Source of the DNA: an uncultured Desulfuromonadales bacterium
GTDB lineage: Bacteria; Desulfobacterota; Desulfuromonadia; Desulfuromonadales; Geopsychrobacteraceae
DNA length: 64,000 bases
Reading direction: 5' to 3'
Assembly (NCBI GenBank): GCA_947259685.1
Contig: CAMYNC010000008.1
Span: 47,038-111,037 of the forward strand
The notes below the pieces were generated by a model. That model worked only from the letters and a program-made list of their open reading frames with translations, was not told the DNA's origin and did not search any database. Positions 19,101-26,491 of the stretch are shown here, in pieces (position 1 is the first letter of the stretch; each line of letters opens with the position of its first letter). The translations under genes were made by a program, and so were the position numbers.

Positions 19101-19528
19101 GTCAGCTTAGCGGTGCCGCCGCATTGCCCGGCCAAGGTTTTCGCATAGGCCGTTTTTGAAGCCGAGGACGGGGCAGCTGAGGATGAGACCAGCAGGGATT
19201 CAGGTTGAATCTGGCGAAATGAGTTTTTCAGCGCCTGGGTCAGCTCGAAAGCAGACCCTTCGTTTAAATTTGAAGTTACAGTGGATGAAGCAGAGAGGCT
19301 TCCCAGGCTGCCACCGAGTTGGCCACCTCTGTAGCTTCCGAGGGCTAATTCTTCAGCGTTGCTTTCATCGACAAGCGCCTGTGTACGGCTTCCTGTGTAA
19401 GCCTGATTAGCCGAAGAGTTACCTTTGTCTGGAACGCTGGAGCCCCCACCACCTCCACAGGATTGCAGGACCAGCGCGAAAAAAAATACAGCGAGACAAC
19501 GTAAGGAATGGGTAGCTAAACAGCCCAT
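16172..19528 (-). CDS. Giant FG-GAP/VCBS-repeat lipoprotein with PKD-type domain
   Basis: Predicted lipoprotein of 1118 aa: the hydrophobic signal ends in lipobox LQSC (Cys24), followed by a Gly/Ser-rich tether. An N-terminal region of about 300 residues is unassigned. Around 335-430 lies a PKD/Ig-like domain (PVANAGPDQTVAQGALVTLD). From about 450 to the end there are roughly thirteen FG-GAP-type repeats, each with a DxDxDG calcium loop (DLDNDGILE, DVDGDGLDE, DINNDGIQE, DVDDDGETE, DIDRDGTDE and others), as in beta-propeller surface proteins. The frame opens at 19546, but the ATG at 19528 has TTGGAGGG six bases upstream and gives a clean signal peptide. Likely a calcium-dependent surface or adhesion protein; the ligand is unknown. 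Confidence 0.9.
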   Translation of the reverse strand: MGCLATHSLRCLAVFFFALVLQSCGGGGGSSVPDKGNSSANQAYTGSRTQALVDESNAEELALGSYRGGQLGGSLGSLSASSTVTSNLNEGSAFELTQALKNSFRQIQPESLLVSSSAAPSSASKTAYAKTLAGQCGGTAKLTGDADETTGKITGTIIFNDYCVDNRELSGSASFSGIYNSNLRIFTSFSQSFSDLSYSGRGAYVKMTGDIAWAVASNLTEATTLDLTLHDLYREQLYWLNNYRFTTTYNSDSISQQVTGRYYDYTYGYVDFATTAPLITYPSNTWPSSGGLNFNGPQNGLISLTFATSTLTIEVDEDGDKSWDWSREENTYPVTPPPTDNQAPVANAGPDQTVAQGALVTLDASASSDPDNDPLSYYWRDESCPNDHCSSFSSGTEIHPAFRPENAGTYVFSLRVYDGRNSSVADQVSVSVQPVIQQSPSLLQEEWRFGLYGTRIANSGLNTIDLDNDGILEIVTDGQLNYENDIWYVVKNTGDGEYQQVWSSLPSSTRISRLIAAKPAGDSVAKVFLALQDGTIEVYNGLTFVKETTTQLGSNIVDMEIADVDNDGQSELILTDGVKTYVYSADTLLEEFTLESYGGNDIAIGNIDTDPAMEIIISFDDYDNQHGYVIDAGTRALEWDYPNGFGEKLAVGDVDGDGLDEIVAMGQWTNITVIDADIKTPSWEIATSETDSLFLADINNDGIQEILYGEYYIHCVDGQTQQELWMIDNPGSSINNIATGDVDQDGDIEVLWGTSYSRSHLYLAKADSGEIEWQSQHLDEPLSAVDVGDVDDDGEDEIVLAAYADSVGNRGVVMQIFNAESHELEWSSLVNPSAYTGANTVKIGDVDDDGETEFVLATARYYGGLIQVYNGKTHTLEAESAVYDNLFTDIEVADVDNDGQTEIITGETSGPYLVVLNGASLTEEWRSVSLADPENYVLDIQIGDTDQDGNPEIIGVVGTSYIHSSSLSKVYAYDGVSHQLDWLVETAAHSAQIADTDLDGSAEILLGNDDGTIDIYSGVDFTFQKTRLLPLFTAISSFRVSDIDRDGTDEWLIGSDGRLSVFSNMADSLLWQSGFLGEDLGEYNHLVAKDIDGDGATEVVFGTDVKLYQFEMQQVNNP

Positions 19529-19739
19529 AAAACCCTCCAATGGCATTCAAAAGGAATGAAAAATTGTCTATAGAATGGGTGTTTTAGTGCAGGCAGTAGG
19601 AGATAGGATTGAACAAGTCACAATACCCCTCCAGCACAAAGAACCAAATAACACTCGAGGAATATTAGCAGAAACTCTCTGTTCGCTCAATCCTTAATTA
19701 CCCCTAACTAGAGCAGTAAGTACTTAATTAATAAACCGC

Positions 19740-20312
19740 TTATTGCCTATGTGGCCCCGGCTGCCAGAGAATATCAGCTTTGCCGCTATCGTTACATAAA
19801 CGGGCCCAAACAAAGCAGAGATCAGACAGCCGGTTGAGAAACCGCAGGCAGCAGGGATTGACCTCGGCGCCGGTTTCGACCAGCTCAACCAGCAGCCGTT
19901 CGCAGCGGCGGGTTACGGTGCGAGCCAGATGCAAGGCGGCCGCAGCACGACTGCCGCCTGGCAAAACAAAGTTTCGGGCCGGTTCCAGATGCTGGTTGGC
20001 TTCCTGCAACCAAGTTTCCAGCAGGTCGATTTGAAACTGCCGCACGTTGGGAATCTTTTCCGCCAGTTCGCTGTCGGCTGGGGTAGCCAGTTCGCAACCG
20101 AGGTCAAACAACTCATTCTGCAGCTGAAGTAGTTTTTCGTTCAACCCCTCCGGGAGCTGTTCACAGCGCACCAAACCGAGCACCGAGTTCAACTCATCCA
20201 CTGTCCCATAGGCGTTGACGCGTTTTGATGACTTCGCCACCCGGGTACCATCCGCCAGGCTGGTTTCTCCCTTGTCGCCACCACGGGTCATGATTCGATC
20301 GAGTTTCGGCAT
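19740..20312 (-). CDS. PduO-type cob(I)alamin adenosyltransferase
   Basis: Transfers the adenosyl group of ATP to cob(I)alamin, producing coenzyme B12. The 190-aa product has the family's N-terminal TRGGDKGETSLADGTRVAKSS ATP-binding segment (residues about 8-28), VNAYGTVDELNS, and the C-terminal CERLLVELVETGAEVNPCCLRFLNRLSDLCFVWAR helix region carrying the catalytic Arg/Asn/Asp. The frame is open to 20441, but the ATG at 20312 has AGGAGG eight bases before and matches the family N-terminus. It is divergent from the OFA transporter. No cobalamin riboswitch is evident upstream. Confidence 0.95.
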   Translation of the reverse strand: MPKLDRIMTRGGDKGETSLADGTRVAKSSKRVNAYGTVDELNSVLGLVRCEQLPEGLNEKLLQLQNELFDLGCELATPADSELAEKIPNVRQFQIDLLETWLQEANQHLEPARNFVLPGGSRAAAALHLARTVTRRCERLLVELVETGAEVNPCCLRFLNRLSDLCFVWARLCNDSGKADILWQPGPHRQ

Positions 20313-20341
20313 AGATTGGCCTCCTGGAAATTTCACCTTAG

Positions 20342-20357
20342 TTTGCAGTTCTGCAAA
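20342..20357. promoter_or_regulatory. Palindrome 1, TTTGCA-N4-TGCAAA (candidate enhancer)
   Basis: Perfect 16-bp dyad TTTGCAGTTCTGCAAA. Resembles an upstream activator site for an NtrC-type regulator. The same motif occurs at 20374, 26492 and 26593. It could alternatively be an operator for the adenosyltransferase gene, whose ATG is 30 bp away. Confidence 0.55.
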
Positions 20358-20373
20358 AAAAGTTGTTTTACGC

Positions 20374-20389
20374 TTTGCGCAATTGCAAA
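20374..20389. promoter_or_regulatory. Palindrome 2, TTTGCG-N4-TGCAAA (candidate enhancer)
   Basis: TTTGCGCAATTGCAAA, a 16-bp dyad with one mismatch (TTTGCG opposite TGCAAA), starting exactly 32 bp (about three helical turns) after palindrome 1, as expected for two dimers binding on the same face of the DNA. Confidence 0.55.
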
Positions 20390-20614
20390 ACCCTGTTTGC
20401 TGTATACAGATCAGCTCTCCAGCAATGGCTGCGAGCCGCACTCCGTCAGGGTCTTGCCCTTTAACAGTTTTTTAAGTCTAACAGTTTTTTCATTGCTTTG
20501 CTGGTCTCATTCTCCTCGCATTCATGCAAAAAACACCGCTTTTGCCTTTTTTCGAAGACCCTTCCAAATTAGCCTAACTACCTGAATTAGTTCACCATAT
20601 ATTTTCTCTTCGAT

Positions 20615-20630
20615 TGGTACGGTGGTTGCG
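20615..20630 (+). promoter_or_regulatory. Sigma-54 (-24/-12) promoter of the OFA transporter gene
   Basis: TGGTACGGTGGTTGCG matches the consensus TGGCACG-N4-TTGCW at all but two positions. The invariant GG and GC are present with exactly 10 bp between them. Predicted start near 20641, about 43 bp before the ATG at 20684. Confidence 0.7.
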
Positions 20631-20683
20631 ATAGGGATAAGTAACGAATGGATCGTTGTTCAATTTTCGCTGTGGAGGACAGG

Positions 20684-21013
20684 ATGCCGGTTTGTCCCTA
20701 TTACGCTCAGGACGAAAACGCTTGTGATGTCGGCTCCGGCTACATCTCGACCCACGATGTCGCAACCATCTCCCAATTCTGCTCCTGCCGCTATGCCGAA
20801 TGCGATAAGTATCGGGAACTGGCAGAACGCCTCCCCGCTAACCTGGCATCTCGGCCAGCGATTGCAGCGCGAAGCAGGCAGGATTTACCACAACGGCCTG
20901 AGCGCCCTCCGATCCGCCTGAAGTTTCGTAACAAATGGCCTTTAGAGTACCGCCTTCGCTATATCAGTGCCCATTACCATTCAATCGAATCGAAACGAGA
21001 GGAGACCACCGAA
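20684..21013 (+). CDS. Cys-rich N-terminal module, in frame with the OFA transporter
   Basis: The frame is open without a stop from here into the transporter. The ATG at 20684 has GTGGAGGACAGG directly ahead and starts a Cys-rich segment (C4, C14, C33, C35, C40; PVCPYYAQDENACD and FCSCRYAECDKY) that looks like a real small domain, perhaps metal-binding. After about residue 55 the sequence turns Arg/Pro-rich and looks less conserved. Either this is a 110-residue extension of the transporter (546 aa in total) or a leader peptide region with an independent internal start at 21014. I do not recognise a named family for certain. Confidence 0.5.
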
Positions 21014-22324
21014 ATGACCAAACAAGTAACCAAAAATCGTGGCTGGAGCGTTGTCCTGGCCGGGACCGGCATCAACCTGGCGCTGGGGATTCTTTACACC
21101 TGGAGTATCTTCAAAGGTGCCATTGCCGACTCGATTGCCGCTGGGGGCGAAAGCGCGTTCGCCTGGGATGCCGCCAGCATCAATGACCCCTATGCGGTGG
21201 CCTGCCTGGCCTTTGCCGCCTCGATGATCCTGGCGGGGAAATGCCAAGACAAACTCGGGCCGAAAATCACCTGTATCATCGGCGGCCTGATGGTTGGCGC
21301 CGGCTTCTGCTGGATTTCCCAGACCACCGACTATTGGTCCTGGGTGCTCGGTTTCGGTGTCCTGGCTGGGATGGGAATCGGCTTCGGCTATTCTTCGGCC
21401 ACGCCGCCAGCGCTTAAATGGTTTCCACCGGCCAAGACCGGCCTGATCGCCGGGATCGTGGTTTCCGGTTTCGGATTGGCGTCGGTCTATATCGCGCCGC
21501 TGGCTAAGTACATGCTCGCAGAATTCGGGTTGCAGCAATCAATGATGTATTTCGGCATTGCCTTCGTCGTCATCGTGACCAGCTTTGCCATGTTCATTGC
21601 CAACCCGCCGGAAGGCTTTGTCGCTGACCCGAGCGCCAAATCGGTCAGCAATGCTGCGGCCTCACTGGTGCCAGACCTCAAACCTTCACAGCTGTTCAGC
21701 CAAGGTAAATTTTACGTCCTCTGGCTCTGTTTCTTTATCGGTTCCGGTGCCGGGTTGATGGTCATCGGCAGCGCCAAGGGGCTGGCCAAGGCATCGCTGG
21801 GCGAAATGGCCTTTCTGGTGGTTGTCGTGATGTCGGTCGGCAACGCTGCCGGTCGCCTGGTTGCCGGTGGGGTTTCCGATAAAATCGGCCGGGGCACCAC
21901 CCTCTTCATCATGTTGGCCTTCCAGGCCGTGTTGATGTTCGCCGCTATTCCGGTGCTTAGTGGTGAAGCTGCCAACCCAATTCTAGTCACCCTGCTGGTC
22001 ACCGGCATGGTTTTCAACTATGGCACCAACCTGGCGCTCTTCCCTTCATTTGCCAAGGACCTCTGGGGCATGAAACATTTCGGCATGAACTATGGCCTGC
22101 TCTTCTCTGCCTGGGGCTGCGGCGCTTTCGCTCTGGTACGGGTTTCAGAAATGCTGAAAGTTAAAACCGGCAGCATGGAGACCTCGTTTATCGTCGCCGG
22201 AGTGCTGCTGATGGTCGGCGCGATGATGGCGCTGTCGCTGAAGCCGAAGAAAGTTGCCGTCGAAGCTCCCGAAGCGATTGCCCTCGAAGAAGAAGATCTG
22301 GTTTTACAGGAGCTGGATAACTAA
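21014..22324 (+). CDS. OFA-family MFS carrier (oxalate/formate antiporter-like)
   Basis: Major facilitator with about twelve helices (436 aa from this ATG). OFA hallmarks include the N-terminal LAGTGINLALGILYTWSIFK, the cytoplasmic loop KCQDKLGPK after helix 2 and GRLVAGGVSDKIGRGTT between helices 8 and 9. The family exchanges small carboxylates such as oxalate, formate or pyruvate; which one is not decidable here. The ATG has GAGAGGAGA nine bases upstream, so translation can begin here even if the upstream in-frame module is also made. It is driven by the sigma-54 promoter at 20615 and ends at a strong terminator. Confidence 0.9.
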   Translation: MTKQVTKNRGWSVVLAGTGINLALGILYTWSIFKGAIADSIAAGGESAFAWDAASINDPYAVACLAFAASMILAGKCQDKLGPKITCIIGGLMVGAGFCWISQTTDYWSWVLGFGVLAGMGIGFGYSSATPPALKWFPPAKTGLIAGIVVSGFGLASVYIAPLAKYMLAEFGLQQSMMYFGIAFVVIVTSFAMFIANPPEGFVADPSAKSVSNAAASLVPDLKPSQLFSQGKFYVLWLCFFIGSGAGLMVIGSAKGLAKASLGEMAFLVVVVMSVGNAAGRLVAGGVSDKIGRGTTLFIMLAFQAVLMFAAIPVLSGEAANPILVTLLVTGMVFNYGTNLALFPSFAKDLWGMKHFGMNYGLLFSAWGCGAFALVRVSEMLKVKTGSMETSFIVAGVLLMVGAMMALSLKPKKVAVEAPEAIALEEEDLVLQELDN

Positions 22325-22356
22325 ACGAATTTCCTCCCAATATAACGGGGAAGGTT

Positions 22357-22390
22357 AAGGGCTTCGCCTGCTGGCGAAGCCCTTCTTTTG
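22357..22390 (+). terminator. Rho-independent terminator after the OFA transporter
   Basis: Perfect 12-bp stem (AAGGGCTTCGCC / GGCGAAGCCCTT), four-base loop TGCT, followed by CTTTTG. Confidence 0.9.
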
Positions 22391-22431
22391 TCTGCAGCTC
22401 AGATCAGCTCAGCAAAACTGAGCAGAGAGGG

Positions 22432-22459
22432 TTTACAGCAACCGCTTCTGTGCTATGAT
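22432..22459 (+). promoter_or_regulatory. Strong candidate sigma-70 promoter of a small transcript
   Basis: TTTACA at 22432-22437 and TATGAT at 22454-22459 with a 16-bp spacer. The predicted start, near 22466, lies shortly before a perfect ribosome binding site. Confidence 0.6.
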
Positions 22460-22497
22460 AAGAGCAACTCTTAAGCAGAATAAAGGAGGAAGACATT

Positions 22498-22548
22498 ATG
22501 CCAGTCTCTGATCCACCAGGTTCGGAAAAGGACAGCGCATTATTCTAA
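22498..22548 (+). CDS. 16-residue micro-ORF
   Basis: Encodes MPVSDPPGSEKDSALF. TAAAGGAGGA lies seven bases before the ATG, an unusually good ribosome binding site for so short a frame. The peptide is polar with no membrane segment. It may be translated, or the site may only appear coding. Confidence 0.4.
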   Translation: MPVSDPPGSEKDSALF

Positions 22549-22635
22549 AAGTCATAAATAATTGGATTAGCGCTGTTGGTTAATCCAACAAAGATTCCCA
22601 CGACGGGAAATCACACAGAAAATACAAATAACCGC

Positions 22636-22668
22636 AAAACGCCCCGACCTATGCTCGGGGCGTTTTGA
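22636..22668. terminator. Rho-independent terminator of the small transcript
   Basis: Perfect 12-bp stem AAAACGCCCCGA / TCGGGGCGTTTT with a 7-base loop, symmetrical enough to work from both strands. The stem core closely resembles the terminator at 14096. Confidence 0.88.
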
Positions 22669-22833
22669 TTTATTGCTCCAGCTTTTCGAGTGGCTGTAAC
22701 GCCAGATAATCTCAACCAGAAAATTCCAGGCACCGTACTGCAATGAAGCACCACTGCCCAGCGGGCCAATGAAGTTCAATTCCCGAACTCTTCTTCAGCC
22801 AAGCGTTAAAACCTCATTCTGAGGAATGATGAG

Positions 22834-24972
22834 TCATCCCGGTCCTGTTAGTGTCCCCTCCAGCCCCTTGATGACCAGCAGGGTAAGATCATCCTCCTGA
22901 GGCAAATCACCACGCAGACCGGTCACTGCTTCAACTACCGCAGAGAGAATCTCAGCCGCCGAACCAGCTGCGTTTGCGGCGACAACCTGCTGCAACCGTT
23001 CAATGCCGAACATCCCACCATCGGGAAGCTGAGTCTCCCAGATCCCGTCGGTACCGATGAGCAGAATATCTCCCGCTTTGATAAAAATCGGCCCGGAACT
23101 GTCGAAGACGGTCTCGGCGATGATGCCGAGCGGAATGCCGGTGCTTGGTAGCTCTTGGAAATAGCCACCGTCCTGATGGTAATGAAAAGCCGGTCCATGA
23201 CCGGCAGAAACCCAGCGAAACTGGCTGCGGTGGGTATCAAGAATGCCGTAGAAAAGGGTCATGAACAGCGCATCCGAGGTATCCTGCTCCAGGTGGCGGT
23301 TCAGGTCGCCAAGCAGCTCCCCAGCGTTTAGCTTGCGACTACTGGATACCGAGCGCAGCGCACCGCGGGCGGTCGCCATCAGCAACGCCGAGCCGATGCC
23401 GTGGCCGGTCACATCGCCAACCACTACCGCCAACCGCTGATCATCGATAGGGATGTAATCGAAATAATCCCCGCCAGTTTGGTCGCAGTAAATTATTTTA
23501 CCGGCGATATCGAAGCCACGCAGTTGCGGGGCCGATTTCGGCAGCAGCTGCTGCTGAATTTCCCGCGCGACATTCAGCGACTGCTTTAGGGTCTCGCGTT
23601 CTTGCAACTGGGGACCGACCTCGTTGAAGGTTTCACCCAGGGACTGGAGTTCGTCACCGGTATCGATCGCAACCTTGACGGCGTAATTGCCTTTGGCGAG
23701 TCGACTGGCTGCGCCCGCGAGCACCTTGACCGGTCGGGTCACCGAACGGGCCCGTAAATAAGCGGTCATCACCGCCCAGATAAACACCACCAGTAGCAGC
23801 AGGCCACTGCTTTGAAGAGCTGTGACAATCTTGTCGCGGAGATAGCTTTCGACCTTATCCGCCGGGGCATGTAACAGTTCGAGGGGAACAATAACCAGCG
23901 GAAACGGTTCACCAGCGATACCAGGGCTGTAGGCAATAAAACTTGCCTGCCCATGCCGACGTAGTTCCCTGACCCCGCTACGGCCGGCAAGAATATCCTG
24001 CTGCAGGCCAAGCAGTGCTGCCTGATCGGTTGATTCGAGGCGCTGTTTTTCAGGTGGGCGCTGCCAGTCCTCGCTGGAACCCTGCTGATGGGCCCGCAAC
24101 AGGATTTCGATCTCTGCCTCCGCCCTATTATTCACTCCGAGCGCAGCAACCAGGGTTTCCGATTCCGCACGCCAGTTCTCCGGTAGTTCCCAGTCAGAGA
24201 AGAGCTGTTCGTAGGCAACGTCGATAGCGGTGACACCGGCGAACCGGCCATCGGGACGGAACACCGGCTGCGACAGGGTGAGGATCGGCTTGCCGGTGGT
24301 GGCATCGGTGACCACCTTGCGGACCGGAAATTGCTGTTGCTTGGCCTGCAGGTACCAGCTGCGACTGCGCGGATCGTAGTCGGCCGGGTAACCGCCATGG
24401 CCGGGGTAGCTGCTGTGGATTCCCGTCTCCAGTGCAGTGTACTGCCAGAAAAACAGTTTCGGTCGCACCTGGTTGATGCGCCGGTAGGTTTCGGTCATGG
24501 TCGAGATTCTTGCCAGATCGGCGTCACGTTGCTTGCTCGGCTGTTCCACCAGCAGGACAACCTGTTCCTGGTAACTGATTGGCATCGGTTGGAAAACGCC
24601 ATCCCGAGCGCTACGAAAATGCCGCTCGGAAGGCTGCAACCCCGGTGGAGCGGGTTCGGCACGGTCGTAACTGGCAGCCAGGTAAATGGGAGCGGTTTTC
24701 GGAGCCGGCTCAGCGAGCCGCAGTTCGACCTCCCGAGCCTGAGAGGCAAGGGCCAGACGCAGGATCTGCTGATCCCGTTGCAGGATACGTCGGTAGTCGT
24801 CAACCTTGCTGAGCAGAAGTTGCTGGGCCGTTTTGTCGAGAAGTTGGCGGACCTCGGTGGTCAAACGGTCACCGAGACGGTGTAGGGCGAGCTGGTTCAA
24901 AACCGCGCTGAAACAGAGCGGGACCAGGGCCATAACTAACAGAAGGATGAGTAGCTTGCTACGGATTAGCAT
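22834..24972 (-). CDS. Cache-HAMP-PP2C (SpoIIE/RsbU-type) serine phosphatase
   Basis: Membrane signalling phosphatase of 712 aa. A first membrane helix lies at about residues 7-27. The periplasmic dCache-like sensor (residues 30-385) includes a WYLQAKQQQFPV and TGKPILTLSQPVF block. After a second helix (about 390-412) come HAMP, a short coiled coil (LNVAREIQQQLLPKSAP, the usual RsbU linker) and the PP2C domain with metal-binding acidic motifs GGDYFDY and GDVTGHGIGSALLM. Such proteins dephosphorylate anti-sigma antagonists in partner-switching pathways. No anti-sigma or antagonist gene is nearby. A GGGGG lies just before the ATG. Confidence 0.92.
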   Translation of the reverse strand: MLIRSKLLILLLVMALVPLCFSAVLNQLALHRLGDRLTTEVRQLLDKTAQQLLLSKVDDYRRILQRDQQILRLALASQAREVELRLAEPAPKTAPIYLAASYDRAEPAPPGLQPSERHFRSARDGVFQPMPISYQEQVVLLVEQPSKQRDADLARISTMTETYRRINQVRPKLFFWQYTALETGIHSSYPGHGGYPADYDPRSRSWYLQAKQQQFPVRKVVTDATTGKPILTLSQPVFRPDGRFAGVTAIDVAYEQLFSDWELPENWRAESETLVAALGVNNRAEAEIEILLRAHQQGSSEDWQRPPEKQRLESTDQAALLGLQQDILAGRSGVRELRRHGQASFIAYSPGIAGEPFPLVIVPLELLHAPADKVESYLRDKIVTALQSSGLLLLVVFIWAVMTAYLRARSVTRPVKVLAGAASRLAKGNYAVKVAIDTGDELQSLGETFNEVGPQLQERETLKQSLNVAREIQQQLLPKSAPQLRGFDIAGKIIYCDQTGGDYFDYIPIDDQRLAVVVGDVTGHGIGSALLMATARGALRSVSSSRKLNAGELLGDLNRHLEQDTSDALFMTLFYGILDTHRSQFRWVSAGHGPAFHYHQDGGYFQELPSTGIPLGIIAETVFDSSGPIFIKAGDILLIGTDGIWETQLPDGGMFGIERLQQVVAANAAGSAAEILSAVVEAVTGLRGDLPQEDDLTLLVIKGLEGTLTGPG

Positions 24973-25238
24973 TCATGCCCCCGTTTTTAGCAGCTCGATA
25001 ATCCAACCAAAGGCTGACTTGTTACCAAAGCGCAAGGGCACCAAGTAGGTACGAATAGGAATCTTAAGTGCTCAAAGCTCTCGCTGTGCGGATAAGCACA
25101 GAAAAAGACTCCATCACCATTAATTCTTAGCGGCTTGTTGGCCAAGCTATTTTGGAAATAGGCTCGCATTTTTAAGCATAGCAGGGAGGATGCGTTTGCA
25201 AAGGTGCTTGCAGGGGCCGTTTGCGAGTAAGGCCGCTA

Positions 25239-25619
25239 TCAAGGGATTGAATCGGAGTAATAGGGCTGAGATTTGGGCTGGTGTTGCTTGAGGGAATCGA
25301 AGAAGCTGACGCCGACCGGCTTCATCACCCAGAGGGCGAGAATGCCGATAATCAACAGGGCCATGAACCAGTTGAGAAACTGGGTTAACCAGGCCCAGTC
25401 CGGTTCGGGGCCAGTCTTTTTCTTTTCGACCTGCTCTTTTTGTGGCAGATTGCGCGCGACTTGACGCATCAGTCGGCCAGAGGTGAGAAAGATCGCTGCA
25501 GAGACCAGAAACTGCGGCATCACATCGACACCAACCACACCGGTACCGAGCAGAATGCCGTAAAACACCACGGCTGCCAGGCCGAGCAGGGTCATCTGTT
25601 GACTGAGATTCACGTTCAC
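25239..25619 (-). CDS. Small two- or three-helix membrane protein of unknown function
   Basis: A 126-aa protein starting at a GTG with AAGGTG five bases ahead. Hydrophobic segments at about residues 9-29 and 33-48 precede a charged loop (QKEQVEKKKTGPEPDW), then a third helix (FLNWFMALLIIGILALWVM) and a polar tail. It follows the GPR1/YaaH-type transporter gene by 70 bp on the same strand and is probably co-transcribed from the sigma-54 promoter at 26391. The arrangement recalls small companion subunits of carriers, but I do not recognise the family. Confidence 0.75.
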   Translation of the reverse strand: MNVNLSQQMTLLGLAAVVFYGILLGTGVVGVDVMPQFLVSAAIFLTSGRLMRQVARNLPQKEQVEKKKTGPEPDWAWLTQFLNWFMALLIIGILALWVMKPVGVSFFDSLKQHQPKSQPYYSDSIP

Positions 25620-25689
25620 ATCACACCTTCTGCAGCGAACTCTGCGGTAGACAGAGACAGAATCAATTTAACCAAATGTACCGTGTATT

Positions 25690-26307
25690 TCAAGGAGCAT
25701 ACTGCTCATCCTCTTCATCCAGTCCATTCTGCCATTGCCCCAAAGGCAGGACCGTACGGCCCACGCCCTGGTTACAAAGCTGCGCCAATCCAGTGTAGCC
25801 AGCGGCCAGACCGGCAACCAAACCGGCAACCCCACCACTGATCAGAAACACCGGGTTCTCCCGCAGGGCTCCCAGAGCAAGCAGCAGCAGGCAGATCATC
25901 AAGCCACCGAACAGAGTCTGCAGAGCATGGTTCTGACGAAAACTGTTGAGGAACAGTAGCGAGGCATAAAACCCCCACATACTTAGGTAGGCAACCATTG
26001 TCGAAGGGCCGGGAATGCTGCCGAAACCAAGTTCCGGAAAAATTTCCAGGCCGACCAGCGACAGCCAGAACAGTCCGAGCGGTAGCATGCCAATGGTCGT
26101 TGCGCAATGCTGACCGGTCTGGCGAGTACTGAGACTGGAATAGATTTGCAGAATCCCCCCCAGCAGCAACACGGTTCCCATACTGGTTGGCGGGGGCTTG
26201 ATCGGGCCGATATGGCCGATCGAATAGGTCATCAGAGTCACTGACAGGGCCAGCAAGCCCAGACTAGGCAGGGGAGCAGAGACTGCAGGGGGCATGGAAT
26301 TTTTCAT
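25690..26307 (-). CDS. GPR1/FUN34/YaaH (acetate uptake) family transporter, divergent
   Basis: A 205-aa inner-membrane protein with six hydrophobic helices. The LPSLGLLALSVTL start stands in for the family's NPAPLGL motif, and LLLGGILQIYSSLSTRQTG and GLFWLSLVGLEI match the helix 2 to 3 region. Bacterial members (SatP/YaaH) take up acetate and succinate with protons. The match is clear in layout but motif residues have drifted, so the substrate may differ. The ATG has CGGAGG six bases upstream. It lies downstream of a sigma-54 promoter and next to an NtrC-type regulator, suggesting induction by a small carboxylate. Confidence 0.72.
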   Translation of the reverse strand: MKNSMPPAVSAPLPSLGLLALSVTLMTYSIGHIGPIKPPPTSMGTVLLLGGILQIYSSLSTRQTGQHCATTIGMLPLGLFWLSLVGLEIFPELGFGSIPGPSTMVAYLSMWGFYASLLFLNSFRQNHALQTLFGGLMICLLLLALGALRENPVFLISGGVAGLVAGLAAGYTGLAQLCNQGVGRTVLPLGQWQNGLDEEDEQYAP

Positions 26308-26390
26308 AGTCGCCTCCGAAAAAATTGGGGGATTCGGGGTAGGCTCCTCTTCCCCCCAGAAATGAGATGTCTCTATGCCTGGTTATCATT

Positions 26391-26406
26391 AGCAAAGGCC
26401 ATGCCC
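26391..26406 (-). promoter_or_regulatory. Sigma-54 (-24/-12) promoter of the carboxylate transporter gene
   Basis: On the minus strand GGGCATGGCCTTTGCT matches TGGCACG-N4-TTGCW at all but two positions, with the invariant GG and GC 10 bp apart. Predicted start near 26380, giving a leader of about 73 bases before the ATG at 26307. Confidence 0.68.
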
Positions 26407-26491
26407 AAGCTTAATTAATTCTCAAAGTCTTGGAATATCAACAACTTACATTCGAAGGTGGGATAATCGGTGAATTTTCGGCTGGCACCAG

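Larger units (their letters stand above)
20313..20683. other. Divergent regulatory gap between adenosyltransferase and OFA transporter genes
   Basis: No gene is seen in these 371 bases. They hold two 16-bp palindromes close to the adenosyltransferase start, two TAACAGTTTTTT direct repeats (20462-20473 and 20479-20490) and a sigma-54 type promoter (20615-20630) facing the transporter. The base composition is clearly AT-richer than the flanking genes. Confidence 0.7.
22466..22670 (+). ncRNA. Candidate small structured transcript (about 200 nt) with a mini-ORF
   Basis: Bounded by the promoter above and a perfect terminator, this unit contains a 16-codon ORF and then two further hairpins: TTGGATTA / TAATCCAA (22562-22588) and GATTCCC / GGGAAATC with one bulged base (22593-22612). 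It may be a regulatory RNA, a dual-function RNA or the mRNA of a micro-peptide. No RNA family was recognised. The convergent 70-codon frame at 22567-22779 shows nothing protein-like. Confidence 0.5.

Noticed and set aside
20313..20683. Cobalamin riboswitch for the adenosyltransferase gene
   Set aside because: No B12-box-like sequence was found on the minus strand, and the gap is short and AT-rich.
24973..25238. Possible riboswitch or small ORF (60 codons) upstream of the phosphatase gene
   Set aside because: No match to the c-di-GMP or other riboswitch cores I know; the frame has no ribosome binding site or recognisable protein.
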